From Clostridium chrysemydis (GTDB lineage Bacteria; Bacillota; Clostridia; Clostridiales; Clostridiaceae), in contig NZ_JADEKP010000006.1 of assembly GCF_015234215.1 (NCBI RefSeq), positions 31,687 to 95,686 on the forward strand: a stretch of DNA of 64,000 bases. Reading direction: 5' to 3'. The position numbers and the translations under genes are program-made. Positions 1 through 10,222 of this stretch are shown one piece after another. The first letter of the stretch is position 1. Each line of letters starts with the position of its first letter. The notes beneath the pieces are model-generated. The model was given only the letters and a program-made list of their open reading frames with translations. It did no database searches and was not told the DNA's origin.

Positions 1-69
1 CATTTGTTGAGCTTGCTTCATTAAGTTATTCATTCCTCCCATACCACCTGGGAATCCACCTTTTGCCAT
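1..69 (-). CDS. YbaB/EbfC family nucleoid-associated protein, N-terminal fragment
   Basis: Only the first 23 codons lie in the window; the gene continues past the left edge. They read [20 protein letters not shown] and onward, the glycine/methionine-rich start typical of the small YbaB/EbfC DNA-binding family. A strong AGGAGG site lies just upstream (about 75-80). It follows dnaX on the same strand, the usual dnaX-ybaB-recR order of Firmicutes, which supports the call. The family forms dimers that bind DNA; its exact role is poorly defined. Confidence 0.85.
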   Translation of the reverse strand, partial: MAKGGFPGGMGGMNNLMKQAQQM

Positions 70-216
70 AAATAGTCCTCCTCTAAAAATTAAAATCTAA
101 TTTTTATTATATATTATTTTTATTTGCTTTTCTATAAGGTTATATTCTTATGTTTTATTTTATACTATGATACCATATCTTTATTTGTACCTTAGTGTTT
201 TAACTTTAATATTTGT

Positions 217-1848
217 TTATTCGTCAATAATCTCTAAAAAGTCTGAACCTATAACATCAGTTAAAACTTCTTCTGGATTTTTAACTTCTTCATTATTTTC
301 TTTAACTTTAAAATTAACTCTTACTCTATTTTTTAAAACATCAGAAAAGACTTCGTTTATTACTTTGTTGTTATCTGGCTTTTCTAATCTTTCTTTGTTA
401 AATGAGTATTGCTCATCATATTCTATAGTGACTACTCCGTTTTCACATGTAGCTGGTCTACCTGTAGTAATAGATGCGTAAATTATCATATTTCTTCTAT
501 TTTTAAATTCTTCTAAGATATCTCTCCAAGAAGATTTTACCGCATTTATATTAATACTATTAGATAATTCATCATCGCTATACGTGTGAACTGTTTCTTT
601 TTTAGGTGCTACTTTAGCTTTCATACTATTAAGTGAATTAGTAGAAGTTACAGCCCCCTCTTCTTTAGGAGATGCACCTTTTGAAACTACTATTTTACCT
701 GATTTAAGTGCAGTTTCAAGTCTGTTTATTCTTGAAAGTATTACTTCATTTGAATTATCATACTCTATTTTGCAAATCTTTATTATGGCAAGTTCAAGAT
801 ATAATCTAGCTTGTTTTGATAATTTTGCATTAGCTTCAGCTTCTTGAAGTATTCTAATGCTTCTCATTATCTCCTCTACTCTTATTCTGTTTCCTTGCTC
901 TTTTATTAATTCTATATTTTCTAAAGACATATCTAAAACTTCTTCTGGGTTATTTGTTACTTTAACCATAAGAAGATTTCTATAGTGAGCTACTAAATCT
1001 TTTATAAATAAGAAAACATCTTTTCCTGCAAAAACTATATCGTCTATAGTTCCTATAGCACCTTCAATGTTTTTTTCTATAGTGCATTCTGTTAATTTTA
1101 GTAGATACTCGTTAGTAACAAGCCCTAGCATAGAAACTAGTTCGTTATAATCTACTGCACCATTTCCCATAGAAATAGCTTGATCTAATATACTTAAAGA
1201 ATCCCTCATAGCACCATCTGATACTCTAGCTACAAGTTCTAAACTCTTATCTTCAGCATAAATTCCTTTACTATCTACTATCTCTCTAAGCCTCTTTTTT
1301 ATATCCTCATTACTTATTCTTTTAACGTCAAATCTTTGACATCTTGAAAGTATAGTTATAGGTAATTTTTGAGGATCTGTCGTTGCTAATATAAATATTA
1401 CGTTAGACGGAGGTTCTTCTAAAGTTTTTAAAAACGCGTTTACAGCTCCTGTTGAAAGCATGTGAACCTCATCCATAATATATACTTTATATTTTGCTTC
1501 TTGAGGAGGGTATTTAGCGTCATCTATAATATCTCTAATTTTATCTATACCGTTATTTGATGCTGCATCTAGTTCTGTAACATCTATAGCTAATCCTTCG
1601 TTTATCTTTTTGCACATATCACACTCGTTACAAGGTTCTCCTTCTTGTAAATTAGTGCAGTTTACTGCTTTTGCAAAAACTTTAGCAGTAGAGGTTTTAC
1701 CTGTTCCTCTAGTTCCGCAAAAAAGATATGCGTGAGCTATTCTATCGTTTAATATTTGATTTTTAAGCGTTGTCGTTATATGTTCTTGCCCTACTACATC
1801 TTTAAATGTTTTAGGTCTCCATTCTCTATACAATGCTGTATATGCCAA
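217..1848 (-). CDS. dnaX: DNA polymerase III subunit gamma/tau
   Basis: Clamp-loader ATPase of the replicative polymerase, 543 residues. The AAA+ domain is complete: Walker A GTRGTGKT near residues 45-52, four zinc-binding cysteines at about 64, 73, 76 and 79, a DEVH Walker B and an SRC sensor. The poorly conserved C-terminal part (from about residue 370) is the tau-like region. I start at TTG 1848 rather than the in-frame GTG at 1857, because that GTG is part of the AGAGGTGAT ribosome binding site; the protein then begins with the family-typical AYTALYREWRP. YbaB follows 147 bases downstream. Confidence 0.95.
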   Translation of the reverse strand: MAYTALYREWRPKTFKDVVGQEHITTTLKNQILNDRIAHAYLFCGTRGTGKTSTAKVFAKAVNCTNLQEGEPCNECDMCKKINEGLAIDVTELDAASNNGIDKIRDIIDDAKYPPQEAKYKVYIMDEVHMLSTGAVNAFLKTLEEPPSNVIFILATTDPQKLPITILSRCQRFDVKRISNEDIKKRLREIVDSKGIYAEDKSLELVARVSDGAMRDSLSILDQAISMGNGAVDYNELVSMLGLVTNEYLLKLTECTIEKNIEGAIGTIDDIVFAGKDVFLFIKDLVAHYRNLLMVKVTNNPEEVLDMSLENIELIKEQGNRIRVEEIMRSIRILQEAEANAKLSKQARLYLELAIIKICKIEYDNSNEVILSRINRLETALKSGKIVVSKGASPKEEGAVTSTNSLNSMKAKVAPKKETVHTYSDDELSNSININAVKSSWRDILEEFKNRRNMIIYASITTGRPATCENGVVTIEYDEQYSFNKERLEKPDNNKVINEVFSDVLKNRVRVNFKVKENNEEVKNPEEVLTDVIGSDFLEIIDE

Positions 1849-2032
1849 GGTTATCACCTCTTCTTTTTAAAGTTTAAGTTTACATATTATTATACACTAA
1901 TAGCGAATTAATTAATAGATTTCATAATTATATACAAATTACTAATTTAGTATTAAGATTTAGTTTTTTTATTTATTTAATAAAAAATTCGTTAGATAAT
2001 GTTTATATACATTCGTATAAGGAGGAAAAGTA

Positions 2033-2650
2033 ATGAAAAATAAACTTAATAAATTTCAAAAGTCCCATTTAATATTCTTTTTTATAGGCATAATATTATT
2101 TTTAGCATCTTTATCATTTGCTATATACTTTTTTGCTTCAAATTATTTTTTAAGTTTTACTTATAAACCTTTAAAATCATTTGCAAAAAATATAGCTACT
2201 ATTTCTGAAATAGGATTTTTCTTAGCTTTAGGATTATTCATTTTGAGATTTTTGATTAAAGATTTAAGTTCTCGCGGTGTTTCTTTATTAAATAAACAAT
2301 TATCAAGATTTAATTTTGAAATACCAACTGATATTTCAAATAGAATATTAGATAGTTATCCTTTTAAAAAATTCAGAGAAATTTTAATGCCTTTTGCTAA
2401 ATTTTTTCAAAGATATCATATAATTTTTGCACTTCTTGCAGGTTCAATAATTTTAATACATGGATGCATTTTTTTATCACTAGGTTTTAAGTGGGAAATA
2501 GGATATATATTTGGAGTTTTAGCTATGATTAATTTATTTATTATTATAGTATCTGGTATCTTTAGAATTTTTAATAAAAATATTTTACCTCACAAACATC
2601 TAGGAATATCTTTTATAGTTCTTATGTGCTTACACATATTATTTATTTAA
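2033..2650 (+). CDS. Multi-pass membrane protein, possible b-type cytochrome
   Basis: A 205-residue protein of about five hydrophobic segments (near residues 13-35, 53-75, 127-150, 153-178 and 188-205). Several histidines sit at membrane edges or within helices (near 129, 143, 187, 189 and 201). That spacing is seen in small haem-binding membrane proteins such as the ferric-reductase-like and DUF4405 families; the assignment is inferred from layout only. A strong AAGGAGG site precedes the ATG. It stands alone between dnaX (opposite strand) and thyA. The specific function is unknown. Confidence 0.6.
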   Translation: MKNKLNKFQKSHLIFFFIGIILFLASLSFAIYFFASNYFLSFTYKPLKSFAKNIATISEIGFFLALGLFILRFLIKDLSSRGVSLLNKQLSRFNFEIPTDISNRILDSYPFKKFREILMPFAKFFQRYHIIFALLAGSIILIHGCIFLSLGFKWEIGYIFGVLAMINLFIIIVSGIFRIFNKNILPHKHLGISFIVLMCLHILFI

Positions 2651-2721
2651 TATATTAATTTGAATTATTATAATCTATAATATAGAATTAAGTAGATATT
2701 TTTAGAAAGGGGTGTCTTTTT

Positions 2722-3513
2722 ATGAGTCTTTATGACAAACAATACTTAGATATTGTAGAAAAGATATTAGATAACGGTTATTACGATCAAAACAGAACTG
2801 GTGTAGCTACTTACAAAATACCACACCAATTTATGCAATTTGATTTAGAAAAAGAATTTCCTATTTTAACTACTAAATTCGTAGCATTCAAAACTGCTGT
2901 AAAAGAGCTTTTATGGATATATAAAGATCAATCAAATAGCGTAAAAAAACTACAAGAACAAAACGTTAAAATATGGAACGAATGGATGATGGAAGACGGA
3001 ACTATCGGAACTTCTTACGGTTGGGTTGTTAAAAAATTCGATCAATTAGATAAATTAATCGAAGCTTTAAAAAATAATCCTCAAGATAGAAGAATGATGA
3101 TAAACCTTTGGCAAATTCCATACTTAGATACAGGTGCACTTCACCCTTGTTGCTTCCTAACTATGTGGGATGTAACAGATGGTAGACTTAACTGTATGCT
3201 TGTACAAAGAAGTGGAGATATCCCACTAGGTGTACCTTTTAACACTACCCAATACGCAGTGCTTGTTCACTTAATTGCACAAGTTACAGGATTAAAACCT
3301 GGTTTATTTACTCACGTAATAAATAATGCTCACATATATGAAAATCAAATCGAAGGAATGAAAATCCAATTAAGCAGAAGAAACGATGCTTACGAAGCAC
3401 CAAAGCTTTGGTTAAATCCAGAAATTAAAGATTTCTACGATTTCACTCCTGAAGATATAAAACTAGAAAACTATGAATACCATCCATCAATAAAAATGGA
3501 GGTTTCAGTATAA
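2722..3513 (+). CDS. thyA: Thymidylate synthase
   Basis: Makes dTMP from dUMP using methylene-tetrahydrofolate, releasing dihydrofolate. At 263 residues it has the usual ThyA length. Visible signatures are the active-site LHPCCF segment near residue 142, the phosphate-binding [13 protein letters not shown] stretch, and [12 protein letters not shown] near the C-terminus. The ribosome binding site is AAAGGGGTG. It overlaps folA by one base (stop TAA, start ATG), so the enzyme that makes dihydrofolate and the one that recycles it are translationally coupled. Confidence 0.97.
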   Translation: MSLYDKQYLDIVEKILDNGYYDQNRTGVATYKIPHQFMQFDLEKEFPILTTKFVAFKTAVKELLWIYKDQSNSVKKLQEQNVKIWNEWMMEDGTIGTSYGWVVKKFDQLDKLIEALKNNPQDRRMMINLWQIPYLDTGALHPCCFLTMWDVTDGRLNCMLVQRSGDIPLGVPFNTTQYAVLVHLIAQVTGLKPGLFTHVINNAHIYENQIEGMKIQLSRRNDAYEAPKLWLNPEIKDFYDFTPEDIKLENYEYHPSIKMEVSV

Positions 3514-4004
3514 TGTTATCTATAATAGTTGCTACAGCTTCTAACAATGCTATCGGAAAAGATAACAAGCTTTTATGGCATATTTCTGAAGATTTAAAAA
3601 GATTTAAAGAGATTACATCATCTCACAAAATCTTTATGGGAAGAAAGACTTTCGAGTCCCTTCCTGGTATTTTACCAAACAGGCCTCATTTAATCTTAAC
3701 TAGAGATAAGAATTTTTCTGTTTCTTCTGATAAAGTTACTATATTTAATAATTTAGATGACTTTTTAAAGGAATATAAAGATTCTAAAGAAGAAGTTTTT
3801 ATAATAGGTGGCGGTGAAATATATAAATCTTTAATGCCTTATGCAGATAAAATATATCTAACTAAAATTCACAAAGACTTTGAAGCTGATACTTTCTTTC
3901 CACAGATAGACCTTAATAACTGGGAAGTTATTAACACTTCTCCTAAGTTATTAGACGAAAAAAGTGGATTAAATTATGAGTTTATAGATTTAAAAAGAAA
4001 ATAG
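3513..4004 (+). CDS. folA: Dihydrofolate reductase
   Basis: Reduces dihydrofolate to tetrahydrofolate with NADPH; 163 residues, standard chromosomal size. Motifs: the N-terminal SIIVATASNNAIGKDNKLLW with the substrate loop, MGRKTFESLP for NADPH binding, and the IGGGEIYKSLMP glycine motif. It overlaps the thyA stop by one base and is followed by two hairpin terminators. This is a normal anaerobe-type folate gene, not an acquired trimethoprim-resistance allele as far as can be seen. Confidence 0.97.
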   Translation: MLSIIVATASNNAIGKDNKLLWHISEDLKRFKEITSSHKIFMGRKTFESLPGILPNRPHLILTRDKNFSVSSDKVTIFNNLDDFLKEYKDSKEEVFIIGGGEIYKSLMPYADKIYLTKIHKDFEADTFFPQIDLNNWEVINTSPKLLDEKSGLNYEFIDLKRK

Positions 4005-4018
4005 TTTTTAAGAATAGA

Positions 4019-4058
4019 AAAAGAGGGTATCTTACAAAAGTAAGATGCCCTCTCTTTC
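4019..4058 (+). terminator. Rho-independent terminator after folA
   Basis: GAGGGTATCTTAC and GTAAGATGCCCTC form a long stem around AAAA, ending in CTTTCTT. It closes the thyA-folA transcript. Confidence 0.85.
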
Positions 4059-4099
4059 TTATCCTATTGTTCTCTATCTAAATCCTATTGAAGAGTAAC

Positions 4100-4129
4100 C
4101 TAATTTATTTAAATTAGCTATTTTTTTTC
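4100..4129 (+). terminator. Second, AT-rich terminator facing the SRP RNA
   Basis: CTAATTTA-TT-TAAATTAG is a perfect stem followed by CTA and a run of eight T. It backs up the folA terminator and guards against reading antisense into the SRP RNA gene. Confidence 0.6.
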
Positions 4130-4136
4130 ATAAAAA

Positions 4137-4412
4137 AACCATGCACCTCGCTTCGACAATAAACTCTAGGCGTTACCTCCGCAGTTAGCTCAGGCCAGAT
4201 TGATCCACGGCACACGGAAGAAACCACTTATTGCTGCTTCCTTCCGGACCTGACAAAGTTCATGGGCTCCCGTTGCGTGGGACCCAGCCATCAACACCAC
4301 TTACGTAGGGCAGACCCTAAAGTTTAAGGCCTCTACGAGGACTTCGATCTTGCTATAGCGGATTGCAAGTTACAGGGCACCGCTAACTCCCCATCTAGCA
4401 CGGTATGGTAAA
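4137..4412 (-). ncRNA. ffs: Signal recognition particle RNA, large Bacillus/Clostridium type
   Basis: The RNA scaffold of the signal recognition particle, binding Ffh and directing membrane-protein targeting. Read on the minus strand it contains the conserved helix 8 segment GTCAGGTCCGGAAGGAAGCA (complement of about 4236-4255). It also has the 5' Alu-domain sequence CCGTGCTAGATGGGGAG and the ending GAGGTGCATGG, whose arms pair to close the molecule. Length is about 275 bases, as in Bacillus scRNA. The 3' end runs into a T-run (complement of 4132-4138) acting as terminator. The 5' end is placed by homology with the Bacillus RNA and may be off by several bases. Confidence 0.92.
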
Positions 4413-4490
4413 GAGTGTAGGAGTTGCACCTACAGTAGAGTAACTCTACTCGCACTGCAAAATTTCTTAAGCTTTAAGAAATTTTAGGAC
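4413..4490 (-). other. Three tandem hairpins between tRNA-Ser and SRP RNA
   Basis: On the minus strand: a perfect 12-base AT stem (4459-4485, AGC loop), then AGTAGAG-TTA-CTCTACT, then GTAGG/CCTAC. They could be terminator or processing signals separating tRNA-Ser from SRP RNA. This segment is not part of the canonical SRP RNA fold. Confidence 0.5.
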
Positions 4491-4576
4491 TCTCCATATT
4501 CATGATTTAATTTACTCACTAATAATATCATATAAACTTTTTAAATTCAATGGTTTTTTATGAGAGTAAAAATCTT

Positions 4577-4667
4577 TGGCGGAGAGAAGGGGATTTGAAC
4601 CCCTGATAGAAGTAAATCCTATACACGCTTTCCAGGCGTGCTCCTTCGGCCACTCGGACATCTCTCC
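4577..4667 (-). tRNA. tRNA-Ser, anticodon GGA
   Basis: A class II tRNA of 91 bases including an encoded CCA end. The acceptor arm GGAGAGA pairs with TCTCTCC, and the GGTTCAAATCC T-arm is present. The anticodon loop is CTGGAAA inside the CACGC/GCGTG stem, giving GGA (reads UCC/UCU), and there is a long variable arm. It sits immediately upstream of the SRP RNA, as in many Firmicutes. Confidence 0.95.
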
Positions 4668-4790
4668 TTATATACTAATAATATCACATTACTTTTATTT
4701 TTAAAACTCATTCGTTTTTATCACTTTTAAACATTTTCATTTATTTATTTTTTATTATTATTAACTTTTATTTATTAAATACTTAATTTT

Positions 4791-4814
4791 TCTACAATAT
4801 CTACGATAATATAA
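4791..4814 (+). promoter_or_regulatory. Motif shared with the adhesin upstream region
   Basis: TCTACAATATCTACGATAAT precedes the first chemoreceptor. Nearly the same string (TCTACAATAGATACGACAAT) occurs at 41325, upstream of the SpaA adhesin. Each contains two CTACAATA/TACGA-type direct half-sites about 11 bases apart. A transcription-factor site is inferred; the factor is unknown. Confidence 0.35.
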
Positions 4815-4854
4815 CCACTTCAAAATAATTACAAATGAAAAGGAGGAACAAAAC

Positions 4855-6906
4855 TTGAATAATTTTAAAAATAAAATAAAAAACTTCTCATTTACTAAAT
4901 CTATTAGAGGGAAATTTATACTTCTAGTTGGAGGTATTTTAATCTTTAGCCAAATTGCAACCTCTACCCTTTCCTTCTTCTTATCAAAACCGATTCAAGA
5001 AGAACAAATTATTTCAATATTCCAATCTGATGCACGTGGAATAGCTTCAACAATAAAATATTTTTTAGATAGTGAATCTCTTGAAATAAACGGATTTCTA
5101 TTTGATCAAAAATTTAAAGATTTAGCGGTTTCAAATGTAAATGATCTTAAAGGAAAGGACGCTAAACTAAAGAAATCACAAGAAGAGTTAAATAAAATAT
5201 TAAAAAAAGATATGAGTAAAAAATACGTATCTGATGTTTACTTAGTTAATAAAGACGGTATTATAGTATCTTCTGGTGATGAATCTGTGCTTTTTGCAGA
5301 TGTTTCTGATAGAGATTATTTCAAGAAGATGAAAGAGGGAGAAGATACATATATATCTGATATGCTAGTTTCTACAGATTCATCTGGAAAACATATAAAT
5401 GTTATAGCTAGAAGAATGACAGATGAAAAAGGAAACTTTATCGGAATGATAGGTAAGGATTTAACTTCTGACGCTTATGTTGATCTTTTAAAGAAATATA
5501 ATGTTGATAGATACAATGTATTTCTAACTGATAAAAAAGGACAAGTTGTTTATAACGTAGATGATTCTTTAATAGGCACTGAAATAAAATTAGATATTTA
5601 TGATACTAAAGACTTAGGTGATGGAATGAGTGAATTATCTTATAAATATAAGGATTCAGACAAACTAGCTATAACAGATAAAATACCTGGTTTAGGTTGG
5701 ACAGTTCATTCTACTGGGCACAAATCTGATATAAATGAACCTATTATGAGGATATTATATACATCAGGCATCCTTACTTTAGTTATATTAATAATATCTT
5801 TAATCTACACATCATATGCAGCTAAAAAATTCTCAAACCCTATAAAGAAATTAAAAGACTATACTGCAAAGATAGCTAAGGGAGAATTAAACTTTAGAAT
5901 TACAGATATAAAAACTAAAGACGAAATAGAAGAACTTTCTGACGAGTTAAATATAGCTTTAGATAGCTTATCTACTACTCTTAGAGAAGTTAAAACTACA
6001 ATAAATACAGTTACAGACCAATCTAGTAATTTATCTGCTGTAAATGAAGAAGTAACTGCAACTAATAGCGAAATAAATTTAGCTATAAATAATATAACTG
6101 AGAGAATTACAGATTCAGCCCTTCAAGCACAAAACTGCGAGGATCAAACTAAAGAATTAGAATTATCAATGATTTCTTTAGAAGAAAATAATAAACTTAT
6201 GGTTAATCAAAGTGATTCTGTTGTTGAATCATTAAATTCTAATAACAAGAATTTAGATACAGTATTAGATTCTAAAGAGCAGTCTTATAGTAGTTTTGAA
6301 GAACTAAAGTCTACTATAGATAAATTAATTGGAGGTGTTAAAAATATAAGCACTTTCTTAAATGATATAAACCAAATAGCAGAGCAAACTAATCTTTTAT
6401 CTTTAAATGCTGCTATTGAAGCTGCAAGAGCTGGCGAGGCTGGAAAAGGCTTTGCTGTAGTATCTGACGAAATAAGAACACTTTCAAGCGATACTCAAAT
6501 TGCAACTGAAAAAATCAGAGACATAATAAATCAAATAGATAATTTAGTAGGTGAAACTAAAACTACTCTAGATGTTACTGAAAAGCTAAATACAGACGAA
6601 AATAATTACTTTAAATTAATGGCATCTTCATTTAGCGAAATGGAAACTTCTTTAAACGAGATGGTTTCTATAACTAATATGATTTCAAACGAAATAAACT
6701 TAGTAAATGAAAAGAAAAATGCTGTTCTTACAAGTATTTCTGAAGTATCAGATAGCTCTCAGCAAATTGCTGCAATAACAGAAGAGCTTTCTGCATCAGC
6801 AAACGAACAAAGTCTAACTTTTGACACAATTAATACTAGTGCAAGTGAATTACAATTCACAGCAGAAGACGTAAGATCTAAGGTAGAAAATTTCATAATT
6901 GACTAA
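4855..6906 (+). CDS. Methyl-accepting chemotaxis protein with extracellular Cache-type sensor
   Basis: A 683-residue chemoreceptor starting at TTG behind AGGAGGA. Order: transmembrane helix 1 (about 20-43), a large extracellular domain of Cache type (about 45-290, with a DRDYFKKM motif), transmembrane helix 2 (about 298-322), HAMP (about 323-375), then a long cytoplasmic coiled coil. The coiled coil carries the invariant hairpin tip [20 protein letters not shown] near residues 508-528, which binds CheA/CheW. No C-terminal CheR-tethering pentapeptide is visible. A close paralogue follows directly, so the pair arose by tandem duplication. The ligand is unknown; Cache domains usually bind small organic molecules. 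Confidence 0.93.
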   Translation: MNNFKNKIKNFSFTKSIRGKFILLVGGILIFSQIATSTLSFFLSKPIQEEQIISIFQSDARGIASTIKYFLDSESLEINGFLFDQKFKDLAVSNVNDLKGKDAKLKKSQEELNKILKKDMSKKYVSDVYLVNKDGIIVSSGDESVLFADVSDRDYFKKMKEGEDTYISDMLVSTDSSGKHINVIARRMTDEKGNFIGMIGKDLTSDAYVDLLKKYNVDRYNVFLTDKKGQVVYNVDDSLIGTEIKLDIYDTKDLGDGMSELSYKYKDSDKLAITDKIPGLGWTVHSTGHKSDINEPIMRILYTSGILTLVILIISLIYTSYAAKKFSNPIKKLKDYTAKIAKGELNFRITDIKTKDEIEELSDELNIALDSLSTTLREVKTTINTVTDQSSNLSAVNEEVTATNSEINLAINNITERITDSALQAQNCEDQTKELELSMISLEENNKLMVNQSDSVVESLNSNNKNLDTVLDSKEQSYSSFEELKSTIDKLIGGVKNISTFLNDINQIAEQTNLLSLNAAIEAARAGEAGKGFAVVSDEIRTLSSDTQIATEKIRDIINQIDNLVGETKTTLDVTEKLNTDENNYFKLMASSFSEMETSLNEMVSITNMISNEINLVNEKKNAVLTSISEVSDSSQQIAAITEELSASANEQSLTFDTINTSASELQFTAEDVRSKVENFIID

Positions 6907-7008
6907 TTAATACTAATATTTACTCCTTGTTAATTGATTTTTTAATAAATTTTATAATATAATTTATTCTTGTATTATAATTTAAAATAATTAACGAGGA
7001 GTATATTA

Positions 7009-9069
7009 ATGTTTAAGGGTAAAAGTTTTAAAAAACTAAAAGACTTTAAAGTGACAAAATCAATTCAAACCAAATTTGTTATGATTGTAGGGATTTTACT
7101 AATTTTAAGTCAAATTGCTACATCTCAATTAACATTTAACCTAGTGAAAAAAGAACAAACCAATCAAATAATTGCAACATTTGAATCGGACGTAACTGGT
7201 ATTTCTGAATCACTTGGTTACTATCTAAAAAGTGAAGCTGTTGAACTCAATGGATTTTTATTTGATCAAAATTTTACAAATTTTGCTAAAGTAGACGCTA
7301 ATGACTTAAAAAAATCAGATTCTAAGGCTTCAAAAACTCAAAAAGAAATAAACTCTATATTTAAAAAAGATACTGAAAAATCTCATATAGAATCACAGTA
7401 TTTAATAAATAAAGATGGGGTAATAGTTGCTTCTTCAGATGAAGCTGGAATTTTAAGAAATGTTTCAGATAGAAAGTATTTTAAAGAAATCCAGTCTGGA
7501 AAAGATACTTACATATCAAATCTTATTAAATCAAATGAATCTGGAAACTACATTAATGTTGTAGCTAGAAGAATGACAGATAAAGATGGTAATTTTATAG
7601 GAGTTATATGTAAAGATATAGTTTCTGATGCCTATAAGCCATTATTATCACCATATAACAAAGATACATTCAATGTATGTTTAACTGATGAAGACGGCGT
7701 TATGATTTATAATTCAAATAAAGATTTAATAGGCCAAAAAATTGACTTAGGTCAAGATAAAGCTGTAAAGGATGAAAATAATAACAACGTATCAAGAGTT
7801 AACTATACATTAAACGGACAAGAAAAAATGGCACTAACATCTACTATGCCTTCAACAGGATGGCATGTATATTCTACAGGTATAGTTAAAGATTTTTATG
7901 CCCCTATAGATAAGATTTCTTTAATGTCAAACTTAGTAGCTGCTGTAATTTTAATAATTGCACTTATTATCACTTTCTTCCTTGCAAAGAGTTTCTCAAA
8001 TCCAATAAAGAAACTTAAAGATTATATTGGACTTCTTTCAAAGGGAGATTTAAGTTTTAGAATAAACGATATAAAAACAGGTGATGAAATAGAATCACTT
8101 GCAAACGAGCTTAATGATACTTTAGAAAACTTATCTAATGTATTAACTGATGTACAAGCTTCAGTTAATAATGTAACTGATCAATCAAGCAATCTTTCTG
8201 CAATAAATGAAGAAGTTACAGCAACTAATAACGAGATAACTCTTGCTATTAATAATATAACTGAAAGAATTACAGATTCAGCTATGGAAGCTCAAAAATG
8301 TGAGGAGCAAACAAAAGATTTAGAGTCTGCCGTTAACTCTTTAGATTCACATAATAAAATTATGATAAATCAAAGTAATAACGTAGTAGACACACTAGTT
8401 CAAAATAATAACAACATAGAAAATCTTATAAACTCTAAAAAAGATTCTGCAAGAAGCTTTAGCAATTTAAAAGCTACTATAGATGATTTATTAAAGGGAG
8501 TAAATAATATCTCTAATTTCTTAAATGTAATAAACCAAATTGCAGAACAAACTAACCTTCTATCACTTAATGCTGCAATTGAAGCTGCAAGAGCTGGTGA
8601 GGCTGGAAAAGGATTTGCTGTTGTATCAGATGAGATAAGAAATCTATCAAACGATACTCAAAAAGCTACAGAAAATATAAGTAAAATAATTTCTGAAATA
8701 GATAGCTTAGTAGTAGATACTCAAAAAACTTTAAGTTCTACTGAGGAACTAAGTATAAATGAGCATACTTCATTTAATATAATGGAAGATTCCTTTAAAG
8801 AAATGGAAAGTTCTTTAGGTAAGATGGTTGAAATAACTAAACAAATTTCTTCAGAGATTTCAACTGTAAATAAAAGAAAAGATGAAGTTCTTCTTGCAAT
8901 TTCAGAAGTTTCAAGTGCATCTCAACAAATAGCTGCAATAACAGAAGAGGTTAATGCTTCTGCTAGTGAGCAAGATTCAACATTTGAAACTATAAACCAC
9001 AGTGCAGAAGAATTACAATGCACAGCTGAAGATGTTAGAAATAAAGTTGAACAATTTAAAGTAAAATAA
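7009..9069 (+). CDS. Methyl-accepting chemotaxis protein, tandem paralogue
   Basis: 686 residues, the same architecture as the gene before it: two transmembrane helices (about 22-45 and 300-325), a Cache-type sensor, HAMP and the same [20 protein letters not shown] tip near residue 511. The cytoplasmic halves are highly similar while the sensor halves differ more, as expected if the copies now sense different ligands. The ATG follows ACGAGGAG. The 102 bases between the two genes hold no clear terminator, so co-transcription is possible. Confidence 0.93.
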   Translation: MFKGKSFKKLKDFKVTKSIQTKFVMIVGILLILSQIATSQLTFNLVKKEQTNQIIATFESDVTGISESLGYYLKSEAVELNGFLFDQNFTNFAKVDANDLKKSDSKASKTQKEINSIFKKDTEKSHIESQYLINKDGVIVASSDEAGILRNVSDRKYFKEIQSGKDTYISNLIKSNESGNYINVVARRMTDKDGNFIGVICKDIVSDAYKPLLSPYNKDTFNVCLTDEDGVMIYNSNKDLIGQKIDLGQDKAVKDENNNNVSRVNYTLNGQEKMALTSTMPSTGWHVYSTGIVKDFYAPIDKISLMSNLVAAVILIIALIITFFLAKSFSNPIKKLKDYIGLLSKGDLSFRINDIKTGDEIESLANELNDTLENLSNVLTDVQASVNNVTDQSSNLSAINEEVTATNNEITLAINNITERITDSAMEAQKCEEQTKDLESAVNSLDSHNKIMINQSNNVVDTLVQNNNNIENLINSKKDSARSFSNLKATIDDLLKGVNNISNFLNVINQIAEQTNLLSLNAAIEAARAGEAGKGFAVVSDEIRNLSNDTQKATENISKIISEIDSLVVDTQKTLSSTEELSINEHTSFNIMEDSFKEMESSLGKMVEITKQISSEISTVNKRKDEVLLAISEVSSASQQIAAITEEVNASASEQDSTFETINHSAEELQCTAEDVRNKVEQFKVK

Positions 9070-9099
9070 AAAAGAGAGGTTTAAAAACCTCTCTTTTTT
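9069..9099. terminator. Bidirectional terminator between receptor and oxidoreductase genes
   Basis: AAAAAGAGAGGT and ACCTCTCTTTTTT pair around TTAAAA. It ends the plus-strand receptor gene and overlaps the end of the minus-strand oxidoreductase gene. Confidence 0.85.
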
Positions 9100-10039
9100 A
9101 TTCATTAGGATATTTAAGCTCTATCTTTTCTCTTATTGAATCTAAAGTTTTCATAACTTTAAGTGATAAATTATTATCCTTATTTTCTTTTAAAGCTACT
9201 TTATTTACGAATGCTTTTATCTCGTATGCCATCCCCGTAGAAATTTTTTCAGTTTTAATAGTCTCTATTTTGTTATCTATATCTCTTAATATTATAGTAT
9301 CTGATACACTAAAATCTTTAAGCGTTATAGTTCCTCTTTCACACAACACTCTAAGGTCTCCTCTACTTTGAGAAATGCAAGTGCAATACATAGTAGCTAT
9401 AGCATCTTTATATTTTAAAATAGCTGTAGTAGAAGAATCTACTCCTGTATCTAGTTTTAACGCTTCAGCTAAGATTTTAGAAGGCTCTCCTAATAGATCA
9501 ACTATAGCGTATATACAATACACTCCAAGGTCCATTAAAGCCCCTCCAGTTAATTCTAAGGTGTGTCTATATAATCTACTAGATATTCTCCCTGCGCTAG
9601 TTTCTATGCTTATTATTTTTCCAAAATGCTCATCCTTTAAAAGTTCTTTAAGCTTTAAGTATGATGGCATATAAATAAGTCTCATAGCTTCCATATAAAC
9701 TACGCCCTTTTCTTCTGCTAAACTTAAAACTTTGCTTAATTCTTTAGAATTTGTTGTAACTGGTTTTTCACAAAGTACGTTTAAACCTCTTTCTATAGCT
9801 ATAGTAGAATATTCCAAATGAGAATTACTATGTGATGCTATATAAATACTGTCTATACCTGAATCTAATAATTCTTCTAAAGTTTTGCACGGCTTTTTTA
9901 TACCGTATTTTTCAGATATATCTTTTGCTTTAGAAAAAGTTCTTGAAAAGCATGAAATTATTTCTAAGTTTTCTATACCTTTAGAATTTTTTAAAAATTC
10001 ATCTACTATGTATCCTGCGCCTATTATTCCAAGTTTCAT
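9098..10039 (-). CDS. Gfo/Idh/MocA family NAD(P)-dependent oxidoreductase
   Basis: A 313-residue soluble dehydrogenase. It has an N-terminal Rossmann motif (GIIGAGYIV), the family-typical CEKPVTTN segment near residue 94, and the GGALMDLGVYCIY segment that shapes the active site. I start at ATG 10039 behind GGGGAG; a longer in-frame extension upstream has no good ribosome binding site. Members act on sugars, inositols or related compounds, and the substrate cannot be told from sequence. It stands alone, convergent with the chemoreceptor. Confidence 0.85.
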   Translation of the reverse strand: MKLGIIGAGYIVDEFLKNSKGIENLEIISCFSRTFSKAKDISEKYGIKKPCKTLEELLDSGIDSIYIASHSNSHLEYSTIAIERGLNVLCEKPVTTNSKELSKVLSLAEEKGVVYMEAMRLIYMPSYLKLKELLKDEHFGKIISIETSAGRISSRLYRHTLELTGGALMDLGVYCIYAIVDLLGEPSKILAEALKLDTGVDSSTTAILKYKDAIATMYCTCISQSRGDLRVLCERGTITLKDFSVSDTIILRDIDNKIETIKTEKISTGMAYEIKAFVNKVALKENKDNNLSLKVMKTLDSIREKIELKYPNE

Positions 10040-10222
10040 AATTTCTCTCCCCTTTATAATAAATTTTATATTATCTATTTTACACATTATCAAAATAATG
10101 ACAACGTTTTAATATATTTGTCAAAAATTATATATGTAAATTTTACTTTTAACTCTGTCGTAACCTATTTTTAACATTTATGATTTATAATTACATAAAC
10201 ATTCATATTAAGGAGATTAGCT

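Noticed and set aside
1849-1857. GTG start for dnaX three codons upstream
   Set aside because: That GTG forms part of the ribosome binding site; TTG 1848 gives correct spacing and the family-typical N-terminus.
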